This document shows positions 25,016 to 33,375 of a stretch of DNA of 64,000 nucleotides, piece by piece (position 1 is the stretch's first letter; each line of letters opens with the position of its first letter). The notes under the pieces were generated by a model. That model did no database searches. It saw only the letters and a program-made list of their open reading frames with translations, and was not told the DNA's origin. The stretch lies in the NCBI GenBank assembly GCA_965228545.1, contig OZ245822.1, positions 2,976,001 through 3,040,000 of the forward strand, in the 5' to 3' direction. The stretch comes from HXMU1420-13 sp965228545 (lineage in GTDB: Bacteria > Bacteroidota > Rhodothermia > Balneolales > Balneolaceae). The position numbers were made by a program, and so were the translations under genes.

Positions 25016-25100
25016 GTCATTCCTGCGAAGGCAGGAATCTAATTCTATGTTAATTGCCATAAAGAACATTTTAGATCCCCTGCATTCGCGTGGGGATGAC
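25016..25100. repeat. GTCAT two-hairpin element, upstream of DUF6090 copy 6
   Basis: The 85-bp element begins GTCATTCCTGCG AAGGCAGGAATC and ends GATCCCC...GGGGATGAC, so it has outer GTCAT/ATGAC inverted ends and a hairpin at each side. Its reverse complement matches the units of the array at 29698-31230. A nearly identical copy lies at 26036-26120 before copy 7, and the similarity runs on into the flanking 25 bp up to the gene start. Confidence 0.8.
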
Positions 25101-25127
25101 AACTTTGAGTTAACAATAGAGTGATCG

Positions 25128-25880
25128 ATGCTTAGATTCTTCCGCAAAATCCGCCAAAAGCTCCTCGAAAACGGGAATCTCCGTAAATACTTCTGGTATG
25201 CATTGGGGGAAATTTTGCTAGTTGTAATTGGAATTTTAATTGCATTGCAGATCAACAACTGGAATGAGCAAAGAAAGGAAGCTGAACGGGCACAATTGGC
25301 AGTATATAGCTTATATGAAGAATCAGAGAAGATTGTCCAATATTTCAATGATCAGGTTACATTGCTGGAAGACTTTATTATTGATGTTGATAAAACGGCA
25401 AAAGCTTTACATACAGGGAAACTTGATGATTTAAAGCCGGAAGAGATAGCACTAACCGTTGGTTTTTATCCTTCACCTACTCCGCCCAGAACGGTATATG
25501 ATGAACTTATTAATTCCGGCCAATTCAAAGAGATTCGGAATGACTCAGTTAAGTTAAAAGTAACAAAGTATTATCAGGAACTTAACTTTCTGGAAGGACA
25601 ATTGGGCTACTTTCGAAATCTGACTGAAGATCTGCAGGAATATGCTAATAATGGCATTGTATCTGTGTATGACTCTACCAACTCAAGACGAAGATCGTAT
25701 CAGTATAATTTTGAGCTACTTGTAGGGAATGACACTTTTAAACAGAAACATGTTAATGAGTTAAGGAATCTCATCCAGTTTCAGAGATTCAGAATTGGTA
25801 CGCAAGAGGCTGCAATTGATATGTGCAAAGAATTAGCGCATGCTTTGGGTAAAACCTGTGAATCTGCTGATATGGATTAA
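25128..25880 (+). CDS. DUF6090 family protein, array copy 6
   Basis: The 250-residue protein starts MLRFFRKIRQKLLENG with the standard anchor. The C-terminal domain has YSLYEESEKIVQYFNDQVTL, the central motif YDELINSGQFKEIRNDSVKL followed by KVTKYYQEL, and a C-terminal part with two cysteines (IDMCKELAHALGKTCES). The sequence from the GTCAT element through codon ~45 is almost the same as that of copy 7. The two probably arose by duplication of a 5' module, followed by replacement or fast divergence of the rest. Confidence 0.85.
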   Translation: MLRFFRKIRQKLLENGNLRKYFWYALGEILLVVIGILIALQINNWNEQRKEAERAQLAVYSLYEESEKIVQYFNDQVTLLEDFIIDVDKTAKALHTGKLDDLKPEEIALTVGFYPSPTPPRTVYDELINSGQFKEIRNDSVKLKVTKYYQELNFLEGQLGYFRNLTEDLQEYANNGIVSVYDSTNSRRRSYQYNFELLVGNDTFKQKHVNELRNLIQFQRFRIGTQEAAIDMCKELAHALGKTCESADMD

Positions 25881-26035
25881 TTTATGTTTACTTTATTCTT
25901 TTTTGTCACATCGAACGAAAGTGAGATACTAAAAATGATGTTTGTGGATTCAAGTAATGTAGACTCCTCGCTTCCACTCGAAGTGAAAAGAAATTTATCC
26001 GCGAAATCAACTAATACGCTAAATCCATTTATAAA

Positions 26036-26120
26036 GTCATTCCTGCGAGGGCAGGAATCTAATACTATGTTAGAAGCTGATACGAACATTTTAGATCCCC
26101 TGCGTTCGCGTGGGGATGAC
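26036..26120. repeat. GTCAT two-hairpin element, upstream of DUF6090 copy 7
   Basis: This is the second 85-bp copy of the element at 25016-25100, in the same orientation and at the same distance from the next gene. It begins GTCATTCCTGCGAGGGCAGG and ends GCGTGGGGATGAC. The flank AACTTTAAGTTAAC and GAGTGATCG before the ATG is also shared. A frame running through it from 25884 is not taken as a gene. Confidence 0.8.
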
Positions 26121-26147
26121 AACTTTAAGTTAACATTAGAGTGATCG

Positions 26148-26894
26148 ATGCTCCGATTCTTCCGAAATATCCGCCAAAAGCTCCTCGAAAATGGGAATTT
26201 CCGCAAATACTTTTGGTATGCCTTTGGAGAAATTCTGTTGGTTATGATCGGGATTTTGTTGGCTCTACAGGTTAGTAACTGGAACGAGAATAGAAAAGAG
26301 CAGAATCGACTAGCAAATTATTATGAACGGATTATTGAAGAAATAGAAAGTGATATTCCGGAGAAACAAGCTTTTTTACTTAGAAATCAACAAATCATTA
26401 ACCTGAATAAAAGATCGTTAAGTTTGATAGCTACCGGCCGAACGGATTCACTCGAACTCCTGAAATTTACACTCGGTGCTCTTTCTACAGCCTGGAGTTC
26501 TACCCTTTCTTACCCCGTGTTAGATGAGTTTAAATCGAGCGGATATCTTTCTAAAGTTCAAAACACTGAGTTGAAAGAGCGTTTTTTTCAGCTTAATGCC
26601 AGCATCAAGTCTACAAGTGGTTTAGAAGCCTATCTTGTTGATCAGTATCTGAATATTATAGAGCCTTTTATCATTAAGTCATTTAATTATCAGGAAGTGG
26701 CACTTGATTCATACCAGCAGTTATTAGTGGTAGGTGGGCCAAAAATCGATTACATCGAATTAGGTAAGAACATTGAACTATGGAATCATATCACTTTAAA
26801 ACTTGAGACATCCGAGATATATACAAGTTACATCGAGAACTTAATTGAAGATCAACAAGAATTGATGGCTCTACTAAATAATGAACTTGAATAA
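26148..26894 (+). CDS. DUF6090 family protein, array copy 7
   Basis: The 248-residue last member starts MLRFFRNIRQKLLENG, with NFRKYFWYAFGEILLVMIG and LLALQVSNWNE. The C-terminal domain includes YYERIIEEIESDIPEKQAFL, the central motif LDEFKSSGYLSKVQNTELKE and an acidic helical end (NLIEDQQELMALLNNELE). It is preceded by the duplicated GTCAT element. Function is unknown. After it the array ends, and an unrelated membrane protein follows after about 110 bp. Confidence 0.85.
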   Translation: MLRFFRNIRQKLLENGNFRKYFWYAFGEILLVMIGILLALQVSNWNENRKEQNRLANYYERIIEEIESDIPEKQAFLLRNQQIINLNKRSLSLIATGRTDSLELLKFTLGALSTAWSSTLSYPVLDEFKSSGYLSKVQNTELKERFFQLNASIKSTSGLEAYLVDQYLNIIEPFIIKSFNYQEVALDSYQQLLVVGGPKIDYIELGKNIELWNHITLKLETSEIYTSYIENLIEDQQELMALLNNELE

Positions 26895-27007
26895 ATTCTC
26901 CATCACCCTTATTTGAACTTATTGTAGGATATACACGGATTTTGCTATTTCATACAAATGCCATTTATCTGTAAAATAATTGGAATAAGACAAAATTGAT
27001 TAGAAGT

Positions 27008-27451
27008 ATGAACTCGACGCATAATCACAAAAAACATCAAAACCCAAAAGCCCTTGCCATTTTTATGGGCACAGTAGGTGTGTTTTTTGTACTTCTTGGA
27101 ACCGGAATCATTCCCATCGAATTGCAAGAAAATGAAGCTCCTGCATGGATTATCACCGTTTGTGGGGTAATATTTATCATCGCGGCAACACTAACCCTAC
27201 GTGGGCAAGGTGCACGATTTAATCAATTACTTGCTTCCATATTGATAGCATTGATGGGCACTATTGGAGCCTGGGTGGCTTTATTTGGAGATAGCTCTCA
27301 AATGTCGGGTGGGATGAATATCCTATCCGATGAAACCAACCTCACATTTGGCAGAGCGATTTTTGGATTAGGTGCACTGATCTGTTACGCCACAGCAATC
27401 CATGCTTTTCGATTACATTTGAAAGAACGTAAACAATCGTCGGATAATTAA
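27008..27451 (+). CDS. Four-helix integral membrane protein
   Basis: About 147 residues from ATG 27008; an in-frame TTG 12 bases upstream is less likely. Four hydrophobic segments are visible: ALAIFMGTVGVFFVLLGTGI, WIITVCGVIFIIAATLTL, LLASILIALMGTIGAWVALF and AIFGLGALICYATAIHAF. The N-terminus is basic and His/Lys-rich. No family is recognised. It stands alone between the DUF6090 array and the peptidase gene. Confidence 0.65.
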   Translation: MNSTHNHKKHQNPKALAIFMGTVGVFFVLLGTGIIPIELQENEAPAWIITVCGVIFIIAATLTLRGQGARFNQLLASILIALMGTIGAWVALFGDSSQMSGGMNILSDETNLTFGRAIFGLGALICYATAIHAFRLHLKERKQSSDN

Positions 27452-27541
27452 AACGATTTCCCCTTCTTCAAGAAAATTTCACAAACAATTCCTACGTTTA
27501 GTAATGTGAAAATTTTCTAACCATTAACCTAACTAATCACC

Positions 27542-29569
27542 ATGCAAAACAAGAGTTTACTTAAAGGGATTTTGACCGTTTCGTTTGCTGTTTTTATTGC
27601 AATTTCCGCAGTAGCACAAAATGTAATAACTCCCGAACATGTGGCAAAAACGCAACAAGTTGGGGCAGTATATCTCTCAGCTGATGGACAGCATGCTGCC
27701 TATACATTAATCGTGCCGGCAGATCCGTTCAAAGAAAATAGTCCGGCTTCAAGCTATTTATACTTATTGGATACCGAGACCTTAACATCAAAACCTTTTG
27801 TTACAGGTAGTAGTGTAGGAGGCGTGGCATTTCGTCCGGGACATGAAAGTATTACGTTTTTAGCCCGTAAAGAGGGAGATGCAACCCGATCACTCTACGA
27901 GATATCACTGAATGGAGGAGAAGCCCAAAAGCTGTTCGAGTTTTCGGAAAATATCAACAGCTACAGCTGGGGTAGTGATGGCGATCATATTGTTTTTCTT
28001 GCCTTAGAACCTGCTCCGGAGAGTAATAATCCCTTGCCCTATCAGCCCGAGGTGTACGAAGAAGGATTGCGTAATACATGGGCATATATGCAAAATGTGA
28101 GTAAAGAAGGCCACGTACCTCATCGTATTGAATTAGATGGCAGTGTATCTCAAGTGGCTTGGAGTCCGGATTTGAGTAAAGTAGTAGTTGCATTGTCGCC
28201 CACTTCTTTGGTAGATGACACCTTTATGGCACAGGAGATTTTTGTAATCGATCATGAAACACGCGAAGTAATTTCTCAAGTAGAACATGAAGGGAAATTA
28301 GGGGCAATTAGCTGGAGCCCGGATAGCAAAAAACTAGCTATGATCGCAGCCGCAAATATCAACGATCCTATTGATGGTCGGCTTAAAATTGCGGATGTAA
28401 TGACCGGCAAATCAACTATGATATTCGAGAGCTTTCCAGGAAAATTCGAACAGCTTAAGTGGAAAGACAATAACTCGCTGTATTACTTGGCAAGTAAAGG
28501 CGTGTGGTCGGAGTTAGGAACACTTCGTGCTGATGGCTCCAAAATGGATGTTATGATTCCAACCGGCGGAACTATGCTAAATGCGTTTGTTGAAGCGAAT
28601 GGAATGTTCTTATTTGATGCCGAAAACCCAATGCATCCGGATGAAGTGTATATCAAAAAACGCCGTGATCGAGAGCCAGTACGCGTGACCAATGTAAACC
28701 CTTGGTTAGATGAACTGGAATTGGGTCGACAAGAAGTAGTTACCTACACCACCGAAGATGGAATGGAAATTGAAGGACTACTCATCTATCCGGTTGGATA
28801 CGAAGAAGGAACACGCTATCCATTAATTAATGTGATCCATGGCGGACCGGAAGCGCATTACGACAACGGCTGGTTAACCGCATATTCCATGGCCGGGCAA
28901 GTAGCTGCCGGTGATGGTTTTGCCGTGTTCTATCCAAATTATAGAGGCTCTACCGGTCGTGGACTTGAATTTGCGATGAGCTCGCAAGGCGATTTAGCCG
29001 GTGCTGAATTTGATGATATTGTAGAAGGAGTAGATCACTTGATCGATCTCGGAATAGTAGATCGCGACAAAGTGGGTGTTACCGGAGGTTCTTACGGTGG
29101 ATACGCAACCGCTTGGATGAGCACTCGGTACAGCGATCGCTTTGCTGCAGGCGTAATGTTCGTTGGAATTAGTAATAACCTCTCGAAGTGGGGAACCAGC
29201 GATATTCCTGAAGAATTATACCTTGTTCACTCCAGAAAAAGACTTTGGGACGATTATCAGGGCTATTTGGAGCGCAGTCCGATTTATTATGTGGATCAGG
29301 CAAAAACCCCGCTGTTAATCATGCATGGTAAAGAAGATACCCGCGTTGATCCGGGTCAATCGTATGAGTTGTATCGCCATATCAAAACCCGAACAGATAC
29401 TCCGGTTCGATTGGTGCTTTATCCCGGCGAAGGCCATGGCAATCGACGGGCAACCGCTCAATACGATTACAATCTACGTGCTATGCGCTGGTTTAATGCG
29501 TTCCTGAAAGGCGATGCAGAACGCCCCGATAAGGAATTGCAAATCGAAAGCAGAACAGTGAATAACTAG
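27542..29569 (+). CDS. Secreted S9-family prolyl oligopeptidase-like peptidase
   Basis: The 675-residue protein has a Sec signal peptide (GILTVSFAVFIAISAVAQN) and an N-terminal beta-propeller with PD40-type repeats (AWSPDLSKVVVALSP, ISWSPDSKKLAMIAA). A C-terminal alpha/beta-hydrolase domain follows. The catalytic triad is visible: Ser in GGSYGGY near residue 516, Asp in GKEDTRVDPGQ near 604 and His in GEGHGN near 630. It likely cleaves short peptides in the periplasm, in the dipeptidyl-aminopeptidase/acylaminoacyl-peptidase group. A strong terminator follows at 29610. Confidence 0.93.
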   Translation: MQNKSLLKGILTVSFAVFIAISAVAQNVITPEHVAKTQQVGAVYLSADGQHAAYTLIVPADPFKENSPASSYLYLLDTETLTSKPFVTGSSVGGVAFRPGHESITFLARKEGDATRSLYEISLNGGEAQKLFEFSENINSYSWGSDGDHIVFLALEPAPESNNPLPYQPEVYEEGLRNTWAYMQNVSKEGHVPHRIELDGSVSQVAWSPDLSKVVVALSPTSLVDDTFMAQEIFVIDHETREVISQVEHEGKLGAISWSPDSKKLAMIAAANINDPIDGRLKIADVMTGKSTMIFESFPGKFEQLKWKDNNSLYYLASKGVWSELGTLRADGSKMDVMIPTGGTMLNAFVEANGMFLFDAENPMHPDEVYIKKRRDREPVRVTNVNPWLDELELGRQEVVTYTTEDGMEIEGLLIYPVGYEEGTRYPLINVIHGGPEAHYDNGWLTAYSMAGQVAAGDGFAVFYPNYRGSTGRGLEFAMSSQGDLAGAEFDDIVEGVDHLIDLGIVDRDKVGVTGGSYGGYATAWMSTRYSDRFAAGVMFVGISNNLSKWGTSDIPEELYLVHSRKRLWDDYQGYLERSPIYYVDQAKTPLLIMHGKEDTRVDPGQSYELYRHIKTRTDTPVRLVLYPGEGHGNRRATAQYDYNLRAMRWFNAFLKGDAERPDKELQIESRTVNN

Positions 29570-29608
29570 CGCATAAACTAGTTTACTAATTAGTCTGGTT
29601 TTCATTCC

Positions 29609-29641
29609 TGGCTCCGATGCTCCGCGTCGGAGCCTTTTTTT
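29609..29641 (+). terminator. Rho-independent terminator after the S9 peptidase
   Basis: GGCTCCGA and TCGGAGCC pair around the loop TGCTCCGCG and are followed by seven T residues. The same stem and almost the same loop (GCTCCGATGCTCTGCGTCGG) recur after carB at 37604-37630, so this is also a dispersed hairpin. Confidence 0.85.
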
Positions 29642-29697
29642 AGGGTACATAATGCTCGATACAATTCAGAGCAATTGGATCGAGTTGGAAAAGCCCC

Positions 29698-30175
29698 GTC
29701 ATCCCGCAGCGAATGCCGGGATCTGAAGTTTTGAAAAGGGCAAGAACCTTTATTAACCTTCTAGATTCCCACCTTCGTGGGAATGACTTTTTAAAGGGTA
29801 AGTTGCTAGTAAAAAGCACGTCATCCCGCAGCGAACGCCGGGATCTGAAGCTTTGAATAGGGCAAGAACCTAGATTTACATCCTAGATTCCCGCCTGCGC
29901 GGGAATGACTTTTAAGAGGGTAAGTTGCTAGTAAAAGCCCCGTCATCCCGCAGCGAATGCCGGGATCTGAAGCTTTGAATAGGGCAGGAACATTGAATTA
30001 CATTTTAGATTCCCGCCTCCGCGGGAATGACTTATAAACTGGTTACAAATCATAATAGGTCCAGTTATCCCTGCGCAGGCAGGGATCTAGAATTTTATTT
30101 GGGGCATGAATCTTGATTTACATTCTAGAATATAAATTAGAAAGGATTTTTTCCTAACTATTAATTTTTTAGTCA
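29698..30175. repeat. 122-bp two-hairpin repeat array, part 1
   Basis: Units start with GTCATCCCGCAGCGAA at 29698, 29820 and 29942, and a degenerate one starts near 30060. Each unit has a ~26-bp palindrome (CATCCCG...CGGGATC), about 40 bp of spacer, a second palindrome (GATTCCCgcc...GGGAATGAC) and a ~32-bp linker ending GTTGCTAGTAAAAAGC. Compensating changes occur in the stems, for example CCCACCTTCGTGGG against CCCGCCTGCGCGGG. The interior 612 bp from 29570 to 30181 contain no gene. The array continues beyond the GIY-YIG gene. Confidence 0.9.
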
Positions 30176-30181
30176 ATAAAT

Positions 30182-30490
30182 CTAAAAATGAAATCTACCA
30201 GATGGTAAAATATCATCCCATAAATCTTTCATCTCGGGGTTTATTGATCGAATCAACTTAAGCTTCCATTCTCGTTTCCATTTCTTAATCTGCTTCTCTC
30301 GTTGAATCGCTTGATACATAGTTTGGTGAATTTCGTAATACATCAAATAATGCACCTTGTATTTAGCAGTAAAAACAGAGCCTTTCCCTTGTTTATGTTG
30401 ATAGGTTCGATTTATTAAATCTGACGTAACACCTGTATAAAGAACAGTTCGCTTCGAGTTTGATAAGATGTAGACATAGCCTTCTTTCAT
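30182..30490 (-). CDS. GIY-YIG nuclease domain protein
   Basis: About 102 residues. The catalytic GIY-YIG segment reads GYVYILSNSKRTVLYTGVT, followed by the conserved Arg region DLINRTYQHKQG and Glu in REKQIKKWKREWKL. This is the UPF0213/YhbQ-like small single-domain group, typical for structure-specific or repeat-associated nicking enzymes. ATG at 30490 (MKEGYVYIL) is preferred over the start five codons earlier. It lies exactly inside an array of palindromic repeats, on both sides of which the units continue. A role in spreading or processing those repeats is possible but unproven. Confidence 0.9.
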   Translation of the reverse strand: MKEGYVYILSNSKRTVLYTGVTSDLINRTYQHKQGKGSVFTAKYKVHYLMYYEIHQTMYQAIQREKQIKKWKREWKLKLIRSINPEMKDLWDDILPSGRFHF

Positions 30491-30573
30491 TCTAGGTAAG
30501 ACCAATGCCAGCGTTACTCCTTACAAATTATTTTCTTTATTAATGTGTGTATGGGTTATCTCAAACATGATGC

Positions 30574-31230
30574 TTTAAGCTACCTTAGATTCCCACCTTC
30601 GTGGGAATGACTTTTTTAAGGGTAAGTTGCTAGTAAAAAGCACGTCATCCCGCAGCGAATGCCGGGATCTTATGCTTTGAATAGGGCAAGAACCTTTATT
30701 AACGTTCTAGATTCCCGCCTTCGCGGGAATGACTTTTTAAGGTGTAAGTTGCTAGAAAAAAGCACGTCATCCCGCAGCGAACGCCGGGATCTTATGCTTT
30801 GAATAGGGCAAGAACCTTTATTAACGTTCTAGATTCCCACCTTCGTGGGAATGACTTTTTAAAGGGTAAGTTGCTAGTAAAAAGCACGTCATCCCGCAGC
30901 GAACGCCGGGATCTGTAGCTTTGAATAGGGCAAGAACCTTTATTAACGTTCTAGATTCCCACCTTCGTGGGAATGACTTTTTAAAGGGTAAGTTGCTAGT
31001 AAAAAGCTCTGTCATCCCGCATCGAACGCCGGGATCTAAAGCTTTGAATAAGGCAAGAACCTTAATTAACGTTTCAGATTCCCGCCTCCGCAGGAATGAC
31101 TATTTAAAGGGTAAGTTGCTAGTAAAAAGCACGTCATCCCGCAGCGAATGCCGGGATCTGAAGTTTTATTTGGGGCATGAATCTTGATTTACATTGCAGA
31201 TTCCAACTTTAATAGGAATTAATTTCTCTT
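30574..31230. repeat. 122-bp two-hairpin repeat array, part 2
   Basis: A half unit (GATTCCCACCTTCGTGGG) at about 30588 is followed by full units starting at 30644, 30766, 30888, 31011 and 31133. The spacing is 122, 122, 123 and 122 bp. The last unit loses its second hairpin (GATTCCAACTTTAATAGG). Units are in the same orientation as part 1. Frames that cross the array (for example 30921-31187) are translations of the repeat. No gene is seen between 30506 and 31295. Confidence 0.9.
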
Positions 31231-31295
31231 CACATTCTCTTCATAGCATTAATGCTATATTATTATTTTATAAGATGATTAATTTACATTAGCTT

Positions 31296-31611
31296 ATGAA
31301 GCAAGTTTTCTGGTTACTTCTACTAATTCCACTACTTCAGGCTTGTGCCATTCATGCCCCAATGAGTGAAATGGTGATGTTTAATAAAAGTTTTAGAACT
31401 GATTCTCTTGAAAAACAGGAACAGGTAAGTTTTACTATTAACAATTCAAACCCTTCTCTTAACCTATTTCAAGAACAAGTAACTTCTAGTTTTCTTGTGG
31501 ATGATTACAACCTGCCACAATTTACAGTTAGTGGTTTAATAACTTATTTGGATAAAGTAAGTGTATCAGCAAGCTCCGGATCGAGTTGGGGAGTTGATGG
31601 TACAGCAAAGC
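31296..31611 (+). pseudogene. Lipoprotein gene, 5' part, interrupted by IS256 element
   Basis: The product starts with a lipoprotein signal (KQVFWLLLLIPLLQAC, lipid-modified Cys at residue 17). It continues ~105 residues to GVDGTAK, where the IS256 element begins at 31612. Removing the element and one copy of the 7-bp duplication joins the frame exactly to the 3' part at 32893-33318 (GTAK then LFGNIYSTISIS). The restored protein would have about 247 residues and a beta-strand-rich end. Its function is unknown. The frame continuing to 31655 is element sequence. Confidence 0.85.
31605..31611. repeat. Target-site duplication, left copy
   Basis: GCAAAGC directly precedes the left inverted end of the IS256 element. 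The identical heptamer follows the right end at 32893-32899. IS256-family elements usually make 8-9 bp duplications, so the outer one or two bases may have changed or the end call may be one base off. Confidence 0.75.
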
Positions 31612-32892
31612 GAGACTGTTTATTTAAGTGTGTCATAATTACTATTGACACATGACTAAGAAAAAAAGTAAAGAAACCCCATTAGATGCCTTGGTTGCGC
31701 AGATGTCGCATCAATTGTTACAAGGCAAACCCATAACGGGCAAAGACGGAGTATTAACTCCGTTGCTCAAACGCGTGATTGAGGCCAGTTTAGAGGCAGA
31801 AATGGATGCGCATTTACACCAAGAGGCCTCCCCGGGTAATCGCCGTAATGGCCGCACGGCTAAGCAGGTGCAAAGCTCGGTGGGCGGGTTTGAGATTTTC
31901 ACCCCGCGTGACCGTCAGGCGAGTTTCACCCCGCACACCTTGCCCAAACGCCAGCGCCGATTAAGCAGCGATATTGACGCAAAAATACTCTCCCTGTACA
32001 GCCGAGGCTTGAGTTACCGAGACATCCAAGCTCACTTGGAAGACATGTACGGGGCGCAGGTAAGCCCGGCCACGATAAGCGCGATTACCGACCGGATCCT
32101 TCCCGATATTCTGGAGTGGCAGGCTCGGCCGTTGGATTCGGTCTACCCCGTAGTGTGGTTGGATGCGATGCACTTTAAAGTACGCGAGGCGGGCAAGGTA
32201 GTCACCAAAGCCGTGTACAGTGTGCTAGGGGTATCCACCGAAGGCGTCAAAGAAGTGCTGGGTATTTACTTTGGCGAGCATGAATCGGCGAGTTTTTGGC
32301 GCGGGGTACTGCATGAGCTTAAAACGCGTGGGCTCAGCGATATTTTTGTAGCGTGCATTGATAACCTAGCCGGCTTCGGCGATGCCATTGAGGACCTGTT
32401 CCCGCGTACTGATGTGCAGTTATGCCTGGTGCATCAAATGCGCAACAGCCTCAAGTATGTCAATTACAAAGACTATAAAGCCGTCAGCAAAGATCTCAGG
32501 GCGGTCTACACGGCCTTGAATGCCGACGCTGCCGCACAATACCTACAACAAGCCGAAGCACGATGGGCGGGTAAGTACAAGGTGCTGTTTCGATCATGGC
32601 ATGCAAACTGGGAGCGCTTGACGAACTTCTATAAATATCCTCCAGCGCTGCGACGCATTATTTACACCAATAATCCGATAGAAAGTTATCACCGCATGGT
32701 ACGCAAGGCCACCAAAACCAAAGGCGCCTTTACGAGTGAAAACGCCATTGTTAAACAACTCTATCTGGCTACGATGAATGCCCAGACGAAATGGACGGGC
32801 GCTATGTTTAACTGGAGCTCGGTTCGGCGAGATTTAGTAGATTACTTCGATGACAGATACTTAACCACTGACACACTTAATTGAACACTCCC
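31612..32892 (+). mobile_element. Complete IS256-family insertion sequence, 1281 bp
   Basis: The ends are imperfect inverted repeats of about 24 bp. The left reads GAGACTGTTTATTTAAGTGT and the right, inward, GGGAGTGTTCAATTAAGTGT; both go on with GTCA. The element encodes one transposase, which starts 40 bp from the left end and stops 8 bp before the right end. It is flanked by GCAAAGC on both sides. The coding part is GC-richer than the host gene it split, in keeping with recent arrival. Confidence 0.92.
31652..32884 (+). CDS. IS256 family transposase
   Basis: Full-length 410-residue Mutator-type DDE transposase. N-terminal helices include LEAEMDAHLHQEASPGNRRN, the basic GRTAKQVQSS segment follows, and the catalytic residues lie in VVWLDAMHFKV (Asp), ACIDNLAGFGDA (Asp) and IIYTNNPIESYHRMVRKATK (Glu). 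The C-x2-H signature of the family is LCLVHQMRNSLKYV. No frameshift is seen, and with intact ends and target duplication the element is probably active. It differs at many positions from the transposase at the left window edge, so the two are separate IS256 lineages. Confidence 0.96.
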   Translation: MTKKKSKETPLDALVAQMSHQLLQGKPITGKDGVLTPLLKRVIEASLEAEMDAHLHQEASPGNRRNGRTAKQVQSSVGGFEIFTPRDRQASFTPHTLPKRQRRLSSDIDAKILSLYSRGLSYRDIQAHLEDMYGAQVSPATISAITDRILPDILEWQARPLDSVYPVVWLDAMHFKVREAGKVVTKAVYSVLGVSTEGVKEVLGIYFGEHESASFWRGVLHELKTRGLSDIFVACIDNLAGFGDAIEDLFPRTDVQLCLVHQMRNSLKYVNYKDYKAVSKDLRAVYTALNADAAAQYLQQAEARWAGKYKVLFRSWHANWERLTNFYKYPPALRRIIYTNNPIESYHRMVRKATKTKGAFTSENAIVKQLYLATMNAQTKWTGAMFNWSSVRRDLVDYFDDRYLTTDTLN

Positions 32893-33318
32893 GCAAAGCT
32901 TTTCGGAAATATATATTCTACAATATCTATTTCGGCAATGAAAAGTAATTCTACGATTCCTGCATTTATCAACAATGATATTAAGCTTATTAATGCAATT
33001 CGCAACTATCACCTCTCAATACAAACCCCAATCATAAACAAGAGCAAATTGGGGCTTTCATTAGGTTGTTTCTTCCAAAAAGATGCGAGAATGTGGAGGG
33101 ATTTTACTCCTTCTTGTGAAATGTGCTTTGGCGGTACGACAGTATATGGGATTGTATCCTTAAGTAGCTATGGGATTAAGAGTACGATTCTATTTCGGAA
33201 TAACATCGATTCAAATTACTCTTTTTCAGGGTTTTCTAGGATTGGGCGAATTATTGAACTTGATGAATATAATTTATCATTTGGAATTACTTTTACCCCA
33301 ATAATTAGGAATTATTGA
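32893..33318 (+). pseudogene. Lipoprotein gene, 3' part, after IS256 element
   Basis: The segment continues the frame of the gene cut at 31611: AKLFGNIYSTISISAMKSNS, ending FGITFTPIIRNY. It is rich in alternating beta-strand patterns (LGLSLGCFFQ, TVYGIVSLSSYGIKSTILFR), and the last residues end in an aromatic, like an outer-membrane barrel or immunoglobulin-like domain. There is no own start; any ATG in the segment is internal. The protein is not made intact while the element is present. Confidence 0.8.
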
Positions 33319-33375
33319 ATAACACTTAAAACGTTTCGATTCAAATTGAATCCCTGCCTGCCCCTTTGTATCTTA

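Noticed and set aside
25884..26144. 86-residue frame on the plus strand between DUF6090 copies 6 and 7
   Set aside because: It runs through the GTCAT two-hairpin element and its flanks; the sequence is explained as repeat, and no homologous frame exists in the other copy.
30921..31187. 88-residue frame with an internally repeated protein sequence
   Set aside because: It is the translation of the 122-bp repeat units; the internal repeat (NARTFINV...LKGKLLVKS) follows the DNA repeat.
29698..31230. CRISPR array
   Set aside because: The repeats are regular, but the whole 122-bp unit is conserved, including what would be spacers; there are no unique spacers and no cas genes.
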